Assembly: GCA_023387135.1 (NCBI GenBank)
Contig: JAEWIK010000081.1
Location: forward strand, 1-6,957
Origin: Actinomycetes bacterium
GTDB lineage: Bacteria; Actinomycetota; Actinomycetes; Propionibacteriales; Propionibacteriaceae
DNA: 6,957 nt
Reading direction: 5' to 3'
How positions within the stretch are numbered: the stretch's first letter is position 1; every line of letters begins with the position of its first letter. Below the pieces are notes generated by a model. The model had not been told where the DNA came from. It ran no database searches and worked only from the letters and a program-made list of their open reading frames with translations. Positions 1 to 5,469 of this stretch are shown here, one piece after another. Both the position numbers and the translations under genes were made by a program.

Positions 1-305
1 ACCCTGTCGTGCTGCTCGTCGCGCTGCTGTGCGGCGCCGGGGCGTGGATCCTCTTCCTGCTGTTCTGGCGCATCGGCGGCGGCCTGGGTTTCGGCGACGT
101 CAGGCTGGTGGCGATCATCGCCGGGGCCGCCGGGGCCGACTCCGTGGAACTCGCCACCTGGTCGCTGGTGATGGGCGGGCTCGCGGGCGTGGTGTGGGGC
201 ACCGTGACCCGCATCAGGCGCGGAGCCGATGAACCCTTCCCCTACGGACCGTCGCTGGTGATCGGCCCGTTCGCCGCGCTCGCCGTCAGGGTGCTGCTGG
301 GCTGA
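1..305 (+). CDS. Prepilin peptidase (A24 family), C-terminal part; 5' end outside window
   Basis: This is the C-terminal ~100 residues of a membrane aspartic protease that cleaves (and in some families methylates) type IV pilin-like or Flp/Tad pilin precursors at the cytoplasmic membrane face. The frame is open from the window edge, so the start is not seen; a GTG at 9 is only an internal valine. The diagnostic motif is GFGDVRL, with the second catalytic Asp encoded at 96-98, following a hydrophobic helix that ends in FWRIGGG. A second hydrophobic stretch (VMGGLAGVVWGTV) and the closing PFPYGPSLVIGPFAAL helix are both standard for peptidase A24 C-termini. The first catalytic Asp and any N-terminal cysteine/methylase domain lie off the window, so the bifunctional form and the minimal form cannot be told apart. 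The TGA at 303-305 lies 3 bases from the stop of the convergent trpD. Confidence 0.88.
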   Translation, partial: PVVLLVALLCGAGAWILFLLFWRIGGGLGFGDVRLVAIIAGAAGADSVELATWSLVMGGLAGVVWGTVTRIRRGADEPFPYGPSLVIGPFAALAVRVLLG

Positions 306-308
306 GGC

Positions 309-1352
309 TCAGGCGGCGGCGGCCTGGGTGACGGCGATCCACCTGTCGAGCAACGTCCTGGCAGCACCGGAGTCGACGGCCTCGCCGACCCGTTCCAGGT
401 GCGGGGCCAGTTGCGCGGCGACGTCCACCCTCGGATCGACTCCCGCGTGGGCGAGCGCCGCGGCCGCCGCATTGAGCAGGACGATGTCGCGCACCGGCCC
501 CGGCGCGCCGTCGAACACGTCGAGCACGACCCGCGCGTTGTGGGCCGGGTCGGCCCCCACGAGCTGGTCAGGACGAGACCGCTGCAGCCCGAGGTCGAGC
601 GGGTCGAGTTCACCCTCCGTCACCCGTCCGTCGGCGATCAGCCACACCCGCGAGGCGGTGGTGGTGGTGAGCTCGTCGAGCCCGTCCCCGCCGTGGAAGA
701 CGAGGCCCCTGTGACCGCGGCTCGCGATGACGCCGGCGACGATCGGGGCGAGGCCCGCGTTGGCGACGCCCACCGCCTGGGCCACCGGCCGCGCAGGGTT
801 GGCGAGCGGGCCGAGGAAGTTGAAGGTGGTCTGGACGCCGAGTTCCTTGCGGGCGGTGCCCGCGAACCTCAGCGACGGATGGTAGAGCGGCGCGAACAGG
901 AAGGCGATCCCCACCTCGGACAGCACGGCCCCCTGTGCCTGCGGCGGCACGTTGAGGGCGACTCCCAGCGCTTCCAGGCAGTCGGCGGTGCCGCAGGCTG
1001 ACGACGCGGCGCGGTTCCCGTGCTTGACCACCGGCACCCCTGCCGCGGCCGCCACCATCGCCGCCATCGTGGACACGTTCACCGTGTTGGCCCTGTCGCC
1101 GCCCGACCCGACCACGTCCACGGCGTCGACAGGCAGCGTGATCGGCGTCGCCTTGTCGAGCATCGCCTGGGCCAGGCCGGCGAGTTCGTCGACAGTCTCT
1201 CCCTTGGCGCGCAGCGCGACGGCGAAGCCAGCGATCTGCACCGGGGTGGCCTCGCCGGCGAGGATCTGGTTCATCGCCCACCGGGCGTCCTCGGCCGCGA
1301 GATCCCGGCCGGCGATCAGGCCGGTGAGGACGTCGGGCCAGCTCTGCGCCAC
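309..1352 (-). CDS. trpD: Anthranilate phosphoribosyltransferase TrpD
   Basis: The enzyme transfers the phosphoribosyl group of PRPP to anthranilate, the second step of tryptophan synthesis from chorismate, in the cytoplasm. The 347-residue product matches the usual family length (about 340-350). An N-terminal helical domain is followed by the phosphoribosyltransferase core. Visible motifs are GSGGD at residues 82-86 (PRPP-binding loop), NVSTMAA just after it, KHGNR at 110-114, HPSLR at 158-162, Arg168 in RKELG (anthranilate/PRPP-site region) and DELTTTT at 226-232, whose Asp-Glu pair binds the metal. I chose the GTG at 1352 because it overlaps the TAG of the upstream receiver-like gene by one base (TAGTG) and has GAGG seven bases before it. 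The open frame runs on to 1511, but the extra 53 residues are Arg-rich shadow of the upstream gene. The PRPP loop has Ser where most TrpDs have Thr (GTGGD). It is the last gene of the leftward cluster. Confidence 0.96.
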   Translation of the reverse strand: MAQSWPDVLTGLIAGRDLAAEDARWAMNQILAGEATPVQIAGFAVALRAKGETVDELAGLAQAMLDKATPITLPVDAVDVVGSGGDRANTVNVSTMAAMVAAAAGVPVVKHGNRAASSACGTADCLEALGVALNVPPQAQGAVLSEVGIAFLFAPLYHPSLRFAGTARKELGVQTTFNFLGPLANPARPVAQAVGVANAGLAPIVAGVIASRGHRGLVFHGGDGLDELTTTTASRVWLIADGRVTEGELDPLDLGLQRSRPDQLVGADPAHNARVVLDVFDGAPGPVRDIVLLNAAAAALAHAGVDPRVDVAAQLAPHLERVGEAVDSGAARTLLDRWIAVTQAAAA

Positions 1353-1804
1353 TACGACGCCTCGGCTCCGTCGGCGGAGGTGGTCTCGACGGTGCCCGGG
1401 GTCGAGCCGGTGAGCCTCGCGCGCAGCAGGTCGGCGGCCAGCGTGGGCAGCCTCACGGGGTCGACGGGGTAGGAGCTGACGCCGTCGGCCTTCGACCAGG
1501 TCGCCAGCCACGCGTCAGCCACCCGCGCCACGAGCAGCAGGATGGGCGGGCAGTCCGCGATCTCGTCCTTGAGCTGGTGGGCCAGGCCCATGCCGCCGAA
1601 GGGGGTCGCCTCGCCGTCGAGGATGACGAGATCGATGCCGCCGGCGTCCATGGTCTGCAGCACCACCGCCTGGGTGGCGACCTCGAGGACGTCGAGCTGC
1701 GGCAGGTCAGAGGCGAGCCTGGTGCCCAGCGTCAACCGCACCTGCTCCCGTACCGTCCGGTCGTCGGAGTACAGCAGCACTTTCGCGGTGGCCTGGTCGC
1801 TCAT
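1352..1804 (-). CDS. Degenerate response-regulator receiver-like protein
   Basis: A 150-residue soluble protein that looks like a lone CheY-type receiver domain with no output domain. Strand 1 and the acidic pocket read VLLYSDD at 9-15, where the first pocket Asp is Ser13 and the second is kept as Asp14. The strand-3 phosphoacceptor position is Asp63 in LVILDGE. Strand 4 is PPILLLVAR (86-94), where the usual Thr/Ser switch residue is Val or Ala. The segment GVSSYPVDP (108-116) aligns with the canonical G-A-x-x-Y-L-x-K-P, so the conserved Lys is Asp115 although the Pro is kept. Residues 131-150 form a Ser/Thr/Ala/Glu-rich, probably disordered tail. The ATG at 1804 overlaps the ctaG stop by one base (TGATG) and has GAGGA six bases upstream, so this start is well supported. 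Loss of Lys and Ser/Thr suggests phosphorylation-independent or altered signalling; this is inference. Function is unknown. Confidence 0.75.
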   Translation of the reverse strand: MSDQATAKVLLYSDDRTVREQVRLTLGTRLASDLPQLDVLEVATQAVVLQTMDAGGIDLVILDGEATPFGGMGLAHQLKDEIADCPPILLLVARVADAWLATWSKADGVSSYPVDPVRLPTLAADLLRARLTGSTPGTVETTSADGAEAS

Positions 1805-2790
1805 CAGTCTTCCTCGTGGTGGTCGTTCGACTCTGGGCCATGGTAGTGGTTCCGGTCGCCCTGATTCGCCTCGCGGACGTGCGCGGCGCGCTCCTCCTCG
1901 CGATCGAGCTGCCTGTCGATCCTGGCGGCCTCCCGCTGGGAATCCTTGAGCCACTGCACGAACAGCACCGCCATGATGACGCCCATCGTGAGGTCGCCGG
2001 TCGCCCACATGATCGCGCCGGCGATGTACTGGTCGTCGACCGGGCTGGGCGCCCAGGCACGCTCGAAGGCGAGGTACCAGTTCTCGGCGATGAGCCGCGG
2101 GGACCCCATGATCGTCACTCCGAGGAACGACGTGAAAGGCATCGTGATGAAGAACAGCAGGATGCGGATCGGGTAGGCGGGACGGTGCGGGAACGGGTCG
2201 TTGCCGAGCAGCGGGAAGAAGAACAGGCAGCCGACTGTGACCATGTAGATGTGCATCAGGTCGTGTGCCCACCCGATGCTCAGCGTCGCCTCGTACAACG
2301 GCGTCATGTAGAGGGTGAAGGGCGTCACGATCATGAGCGCGGTCGTGAGCGGCGGGAAGAAGAGGAGGCGCGCGAGCCCGGACTGCAGCAGCCTGCTGAC
2401 CCGCCGGCGTCCGGTGTTGCCGAGGTTGCGCAGCAGCAGCGTCACCGGAGCCCCCAGCGCGAGGAACACCGGCGTGATCATCATGAGGATCATGTGCTGC
2501 ACCATGTGCACGCTGAACAGCACCGTGTCGTAGGCCCCGAGCGCGCTCATGCCGGCCACCGTCGCGGTGCCGATCCCGCCGACGCACCAGGCCAGCGTCC
2601 GTCCGACGGGCCAGCCGATCCCGCGGCCCCGCAGGCGCCACACTCCCCACAGGTAGAGCGCGAGCCCGAGGGTCGCGGGCACGACGAAGAGCCAGTCCCA
2701 CTTCCACTCGGCCAGCAACGTCCACCAGGTCAGTGGCGGGGGCTGGTTCGAGGGGTCAGCGTGGAGCGGCAACAGGCCGAAAGTCCCCAT
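1804..2790 (-). CDS. ctaG: Cytochrome c oxidase assembly factor, caa3-type CtaG family
   Basis: A 328-residue integral membrane protein of the CtaG family first defined in Bacillus caa3 oxidase assembly (Pfam caa3_CtaG), unrelated to proteobacterial CtaG/Cox11. The family is needed for formation of active, copper-containing heme-copper oxidase. I count about seven hydrophobic helices at roughly residues 33-52, 65-85, 88-111, 143-166, 177-195, 207-229 and 258-280. The family histidines stand out: HMVQHM (His95, His99) in helix 3 and HDLMH (His176, His180) at the start of helix 5. The GNDPFPHRP segment (196-204) and the [10 protein letters not shown] segment (261-270) also look family-like. After the last helix comes a charged, probably cytosolic segment ([20 protein letters not shown]) and a His/Asp/Glu-rich end. 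The ATG at 2790 is the first start after an in-frame stop and has no Shine-Dalgarno within reach, suggesting a leaderless message. It heads the leftward cluster, divergent from the oxidase and bcc genes it probably serves. Confidence 0.9.
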   Translation of the reverse strand: MGTFGLLPLHADPSNQPPPLTWWTLLAEWKWDWLFVVPATLGLALYLWGVWRLRGRGIGWPVGRTLAWCVGGIGTATVAGMSALGAYDTVLFSVHMVQHMILMMITPVFLALGAPVTLLLRNLGNTGRRRVSRLLQSGLARLLFFPPLTTALMIVTPFTLYMTPLYEATLSIGWAHDLMHIYMVTVGCLFFFPLLGNDPFPHRPAYPIRILLFFITMPFTSFLGVTIMGSPRLIAENWYLAFERAWAPSPVDDQYIAGAIMWATGDLTMGVIMAVLFVQWLKDSQREAARIDRQLDREEERAAHVREANQGDRNHYHGPESNDHHEED

Positions 2791-2796
2791 GTGGTC

Positions 2797-2802
2797 ATTA
2801 TT
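2797..2802 (-). promoter_or_regulatory. Candidate -10 hexamer for leaderless ctaG transcript
   Basis: On the minus strand the hexamer reads AATAAT (4 of 6 to 5 of 6 match to TATAAT depending on weighting; the key second-position A and last T are present). Six bases separate it from the A of the ctaG ATG, so if that A is +1 the hexamer occupies -12 to -7 exactly. With no Shine-Dalgarno upstream of this ATG, a leaderless message is the simplest reading. No convincing -35 is seen. Confidence 0.5.
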
Positions 2803-2812
2803 GCCACGTTCG

Positions 2813-2834
2813 CCTCAAGGGGCCCTTTTTGAGG
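2813..2834. repeat. Inverted repeat between divergent promoters (possible operator)
   Basis: CCTCAA at 2813-2818 and its reverse complement TTGAGG at 2829-2834 enclose a 10-base core. A second, overlapping palindrome AAGGG-G-CCCTT lies at 2817-2827. The dyad centre sits about 33 bases from the ctaG ATG and 46 from the ctaE ATG, a position where a dimeric regulator could affect both directions. Formation of a terminator is unlikely because it lies upstream of both genes. Short arms make chance occurrence possible, and I cannot name a regulator from the motif. Confidence 0.4.
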
Positions 2835-2857
2835 TGGGCGAATGCCTGAGCCCGGGA

Positions 2858-2863
2858 CATACT
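2858..2863 (+). promoter_or_regulatory. Candidate -10 hexamer for leaderless ctaE transcript
   Basis: CATACT keeps the second-position A and final T of the actinobacterial TANNNT consensus. It lies six bases before the A of the ctaE ATG, placing it at exactly -12 to -7 if transcription begins at that A. The only Shine-Dalgarno-like bases, GGGA at 2854-2857, are 12 bases from the ATG and so poorly spaced. A -35 hexamer is not evident; TTGAGG at 2829-2834 is 23 bases away, too far for a normal spacer. Confidence 0.45.
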
Positions 2864-2869
2864 GTGCCA

Positions 2870-3601
2870 ATGGCACACGCAGCATCCACGGGCACGGCGG
2901 CGCTGGCCTCCGCCGGTGCTGTCCATCCTGTCGCCTCGTCGCGCCTTCACGGCGTCAAGGGTCGACCGGATGTGGTGGCTGTCGGCACCATCATCTGGCT
3001 GGCCAGCGAGCTCATGTTCTTCGCGGCGCTGTTCGCCGCGTACTTCTCGCTGCGCGAGATCACGAATGCCGCGGCCGCAACGTCGGGCACCACCCCGATG
3101 TGGGAGTGGGGCGCATCGCACCTTGACAACGACTGGTTCGGCACCACCTACCCGTGGTTCGCCAGCATCAACACGCTCATCCTGCTGCTGAGTTCGGTCA
3201 CCTGCCAGCTCGGCGTGCACGCGGCGGAGAAGGGCCTCGTGTCCCGCACCGGCTCGCTGCTGAACCCCGCCCGCTGGGGGCTGCGCGAGTGGTACACGCT
3301 CACGTTCGTGATGGGCGCCATCTTCATCGGCGGCCAGGCGTACGAATACACAAATCTCGTGAGCGAGGGTTTCCTGCCCAGCACGAATGCCTATACGTCG
3401 GCGTTCTTCCTGGCGACGGGATTCCACGGCCTGCACGTCATCGGCGGCCTGGTGGCATTTCTCCTCATGCTCGGAAGGACGTACCTGGCACGCAGGTTCA
3501 CCCACGAGCAGGCGGTCCATGCCATCGTGACCTCCTACTACTGGCACTTCGTTGATGCGATCTGGGTAGTGCTCTTCGGTGTGCTCTATCTGCTGCGCTG
3601 A
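2870..3601 (+). CDS. ctaE: Cytochrome c oxidase subunit III (aa3-type)
   Basis: Subunit III of the aa3 heme-copper oxidase, a membrane subunit that has no redox cofactor and stabilises subunit I and its proton/oxygen supply. The 243-residue product has about five hydrophobic helices. Motifs are [12 protein letters not shown] (44-55, with the conserved Glu47 in helix 1), GQAYEY (155-160), [14 protein letters not shown] (180-193) and [15 protein letters not shown] (222-236), all hallmarks of subunit III. The N-terminal ~34 residues are soluble and Ala/His-rich. I chose ATG 2870 because upstream in-frame codons (back to ATG 2789) encode a non-family peptide that would run through the promoter region. 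Loops at about 63-95 and 120-140 make it longer than mycobacterial CtaE (about 200 residues). Subunits I, II and IV are not in this window. It is the first gene of the ctaE-qcrCAB cluster, followed by qcrC after 33 bases. Confidence 0.95.
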   Translation: MAHAASTGTAALASAGAVHPVASSRLHGVKGRPDVVAVGTIIWLASELMFFAALFAAYFSLREITNAAAATSGTTPMWEWGASHLDNDWFGTTYPWFASINTLILLLSSVTCQLGVHAAEKGLVSRTGSLLNPARWGLREWYTLTFVMGAIFIGGQAYEYTNLVSEGFLPSTNAYTSAFFLATGFHGLHVIGGLVAFLLMLGRTYLARRFTHEQAVHAIVTSYYWHFVDAIWVVLFGVLYLLR

Positions 3602-3618
3602 GTCGTCGACTAGGACCT

Positions 3619-3626
3619 GGGGAGGA
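3619..3626 (+). promoter_or_regulatory. Strong ribosome binding site of qcrC
   Basis: GGGGAGGA sits 8 bases before the ATG at 3635 and is by far the best Shine-Dalgarno in the window. It fixes the qcrC start and contrasts with the apparently leaderless ctaE and with the overlap-coupled qcrA and qcrB. It lies in the 33-base ctaE-qcrC spacer, which also carries the direct repeat AGGACCT (3612-3618 and 3623-3629). No terminator-like hairpin with a T-run is seen here, so co-transcription with ctaE is likely. Confidence 0.8.
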
Positions 3627-3634
3627 CCTTCCAC

Positions 3635-4429
3635 ATGCATTGGACATCGCTGAGACGCCACAAGGCGGCACGCCCGCTCTTCCTGGTGCTCGCCCTGCTG
3701 ACGGTCGGAGGACTGTATTCGGTGGCGGTGCCGGCGTCGGCTGATGACACCACCACCAGCGAGAAGGTGGCGGCGGGTGCCCAACTGTTCGCCGTGTCGT
3801 GCGCGTCCTGCCACGGCATGAACGGCGAGGGCATGGTCGCCCAGAACGCTCCCGCCCTGACGAACGTAGGCGGTGCCGCGGTGGACTTCCAGGTCCGCAC
3901 CGGCAGGATGCCGATGGCGAACGAGTTCGTGCAGGCGCCGCGCAAGCCCAACACCTTCACCGACGAGGAGATCGCGCAGCTGGCGGCGTTCGTCGCGAGC
4001 CTGGGCGAGGGTCCCGGGGTGCCCGGTCCCGACCAGTACGACCCGAAGGGTTTGGACGCCGAACGCCTTGCCACCGGTGGCGACCTGTTCCGCACCAACT
4101 GCTCGGCCTGCCACAACTTCCAGGGTTCGGGCGGTGCGCTGCCGGGAGGCAGGGTCGCGCCGCCCCTGATGGACTCCACGCCGCAGGAGATCTACGAGGC
4201 GATGCGGACCGGCCCCGGCCAGATGCCTGTCTTCGGACCGTCGGCCATCCCGGATGACGACATCAAGGCGATGATCGGCTACCTGCAGACCGTGCACTCC
4301 CAGCCCAGCGCCGGCCTCAACCTCGGCGGTCTCGGCCCGGTCAGCGAAGGCTTCTGGGCCTGGGTCGTGGGGATCGGCGGCCTGGTGCTGTTCGCGATCT
4401 GGATCACGACGAAGGCGGCCCGCAAATGA
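3635..4429 (+). CDS. qcrC: Diheme cytochrome c subunit of bcc menaquinol reductase
   Basis: The cytochrome cc subunit of the actinobacterial complex III. It takes electrons from the Rieske centre and hands them directly to the CuA site of the aa3 oxidase inside the III-IV supercomplex, replacing a free cytochrome c. The 264-residue protein starts with a basic stretch and a hydrophobic signal/anchor (about 14-34, ending near ASADD). Two class I cytochrome c domains follow. The first has CASCH at 56-60 and an axial Met candidate in GRMPM (Met92 or Met94). The second has CSACH at 156-160 and Met197 in GQMPVF. A C-terminal helix (about 240-258) ending in TTKAARK anchors the protein. Both hemes should lie on the outer face of the membrane. 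The start is set by the strong ribosome binding site. Its stop overlaps the qcrA start by four bases (ATGA). Confidence 0.96.
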   Translation: MHWTSLRRHKAARPLFLVLALLTVGGLYSVAVPASADDTTTSEKVAAGAQLFAVSCASCHGMNGEGMVAQNAPALTNVGGAAVDFQVRTGRMPMANEFVQAPRKPNTFTDEEIAQLAAFVASLGEGPGVPGPDQYDPKGLDAERLATGGDLFRTNCSACHNFQGSGGALPGGRVAPPLMDSTPQEIYEAMRTGPGQMPVFGPSAIPDDDIKAMIGYLQTVHSQPSAGLNLGGLGPVSEGFWAWVVGIGGLVLFAIWITTKAARK

Positions 4430-5469
4430 GCCTCGAGACGCAGAACCTGCCCGTCCCCGACCCGGGACTCGAGGCACCCGAGGAGCGTTACACCGACGCC
4501 GACGAGCGCGCCGGGCGGCGGGCGTACTTCCAGGTCGTCGCCCTGCTGGGCGCCGTCCCGGTGCTGGCGATCGCTTTCGTGGTGGTCTACTTCGCCGTGC
4601 CGAGGGACGCCGAGATCGGCTTGTTCGGGGCGAACCTCAAGGCGCAGACGGCGCTGCTCGGGCTCACAGCCGGCCTCGCCGTCCTCTTCATCGGCATGGC
4701 GCTGGTCCACTGGGCCCGCACGATCATGGGGGACGAGGAGGTCGTCGAGGAGAGGCACGCCGGCGGCACGCCGCCCGAGGTCCGTGCCGAAGCGGCGGTC
4801 GCGTGGAAGCTCGGCGCCACCCAGTCGGGGCTGAGCCGCCGCACGCTGATCGGGAGCGGCCTGCTGGGCGGCATCGGCATCCTCGCCATCCCCGCCGTCG
4901 TCCTGCTGGCGGACATGGGCCCGTGGCCCACCGACGAGGTGCGCAGGAAGACCCTGGAGAAGACGATCTGGGCGCAGGGCGTCCCTCTGGTCAACGACGT
5001 CAACCAGGCTCCGCTGAAGGCCTCCGACCTGGTCGTCGGGCAGTTGGTCAACGCCCAGCCCGCGACGCTCTGGGACCACCACGGCACCGACTTCCAGCAG
5101 CAGAAGGCGAAGGCGTCGATCATCGTCGTGAGGATGGACCCCGCGTCGATCAGGATCCCCGAATCCCGCCAGGACTGGCAGGTGGACGGCATCCTCGCCT
5201 ACTCGAAGATCTGCACGCACGTCGGCTGCCCGATCAGCCTGTGGGAGCAGCAGACTCACCACCTGCTGTGCCCGTGCCACCAGTCGACCTTCGACCTCGG
5301 CAACTCGGGCGTCGTGGTCTTCGGGCCGGCGGCGCGTTCGCTGCCGCAGTTGCCCATCACCACCGACGCGGACGGCTACCTGATCGCCAGGGGCGACTTC
5401 ACGGTGCCGGTCGGGCCCAGCTACTTCGAGCGCGACTCGCGCAACGACTTCCAGGACGGTGATCGCTGA
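4426..5469 (+). CDS. qcrA: Rieske iron-sulfur subunit of bcc menaquinol reductase
   Basis: The 2Fe-2S protein that oxidises menaquinol at the Qo site with QcrB and reduces the QcrC hemes. The 347-residue product has the actinobacterial three-helix layout: a cytosolic N-terminus, helices at about 34-57, 74-95 and 146-163, then the outside Rieske domain. Cluster motifs are CTHVGC (263-268) and CPCHQS (282-287), giving ligands Cys263, His265, Cys282 and His285 and a likely disulfide Cys268-Cys284; GPAARSLPQLP (300-310) is the usual proline loop. SRRTLIG (137-143) just before helix 3 is a twin-arginine-type motif, fitting the known Sec/Tat hybrid insertion of Streptomyces Rieske protein. The ATG at 4426 overlaps the qcrC stop (ATGA), with GAAGG ten bases upstream, and the gene ends in TGATG shared with qcrB. 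Confidence 0.96.
   Translation: MSLETQNLPVPDPGLEAPEERYTDADERAGRRAYFQVVALLGAVPVLAIAFVVVYFAVPRDAEIGLFGANLKAQTALLGLTAGLAVLFIGMALVHWARTIMGDEEVVEERHAGGTPPEVRAEAAVAWKLGATQSGLSRRTLIGSGLLGGIGILAIPAVVLLADMGPWPTDEVRRKTLEKTIWAQGVPLVNDVNQAPLKASDLVVGQLVNAQPATLWDHHGTDFQQQKAKASIIVVRMDPASIRIPESRQDWQVDGILAYSKICTHVGCPISLWEQQTHHLLCPCHQSTFDLGNSGVVVFGPAARSLPQLPITTDADGYLIARGDFTVPVGPSYFERDSRNDFQDGDR

Larger units (their letters stand above)
2791..2869. promoter_or_regulatory. Divergent ctaG/ctaE promoter region
   Basis: This 79-base gap between the ATG of ctaG (minus strand) and the ATG of ctaE (plus strand) must contain the promoters of both clusters unless transcription enters from farther away. It is less GC-rich than the flanks at 2797-2802 and 2826-2830. 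It holds a -10-like hexamer for each direction and an inverted repeat between them, listed separately. No good -35 hexamer is seen in either direction at 16-18 bases from the -10s. The assignment as promoter region rests on gene arrangement and is firm; the individual elements are tentative. Confidence 0.7.

Noticed and set aside
1353..1511. N-terminal extension of TrpD to a start at 1511
   Set aside because: The extra 53 residues are Arg-rich and overlap the receiver-like gene; TrpD family length and the GAGG-spaced GTG at 1352 fit better.
1352..2725. A 457-codon minus-strand frame ending with the receiver-like protein, suggesting a fusion with an N-terminal domain
   Set aside because: The first ~300 codons are the out-of-frame shadow of ctaG. 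The ATG at 1804 with a GAGGA six bases upstream and a one-base overlap with the ctaG stop is the real start.
1816..2832. A 338-codon plus-strand frame opposite ctaG
   Set aside because: Its product is a charged Arg/His/Glu-rich shadow of ctaG; the minus-strand frame has clear helices and family histidines.
2813..2834. Reading the inverted repeat with its five-T run as a rho-independent terminator
   Set aside because: It lies upstream of both divergent genes with no transcript ending there, the stem arms are interrupted, and the T-run is inside the dyad instead of after it.
2789..2869. Upstream start for CtaE at 2789 (ATG) or 2834 (GTG)
   Set aside because: Neither has a ribosome binding site, and the added peptide is not family-like and would cover the promoter region and the ctaG start.
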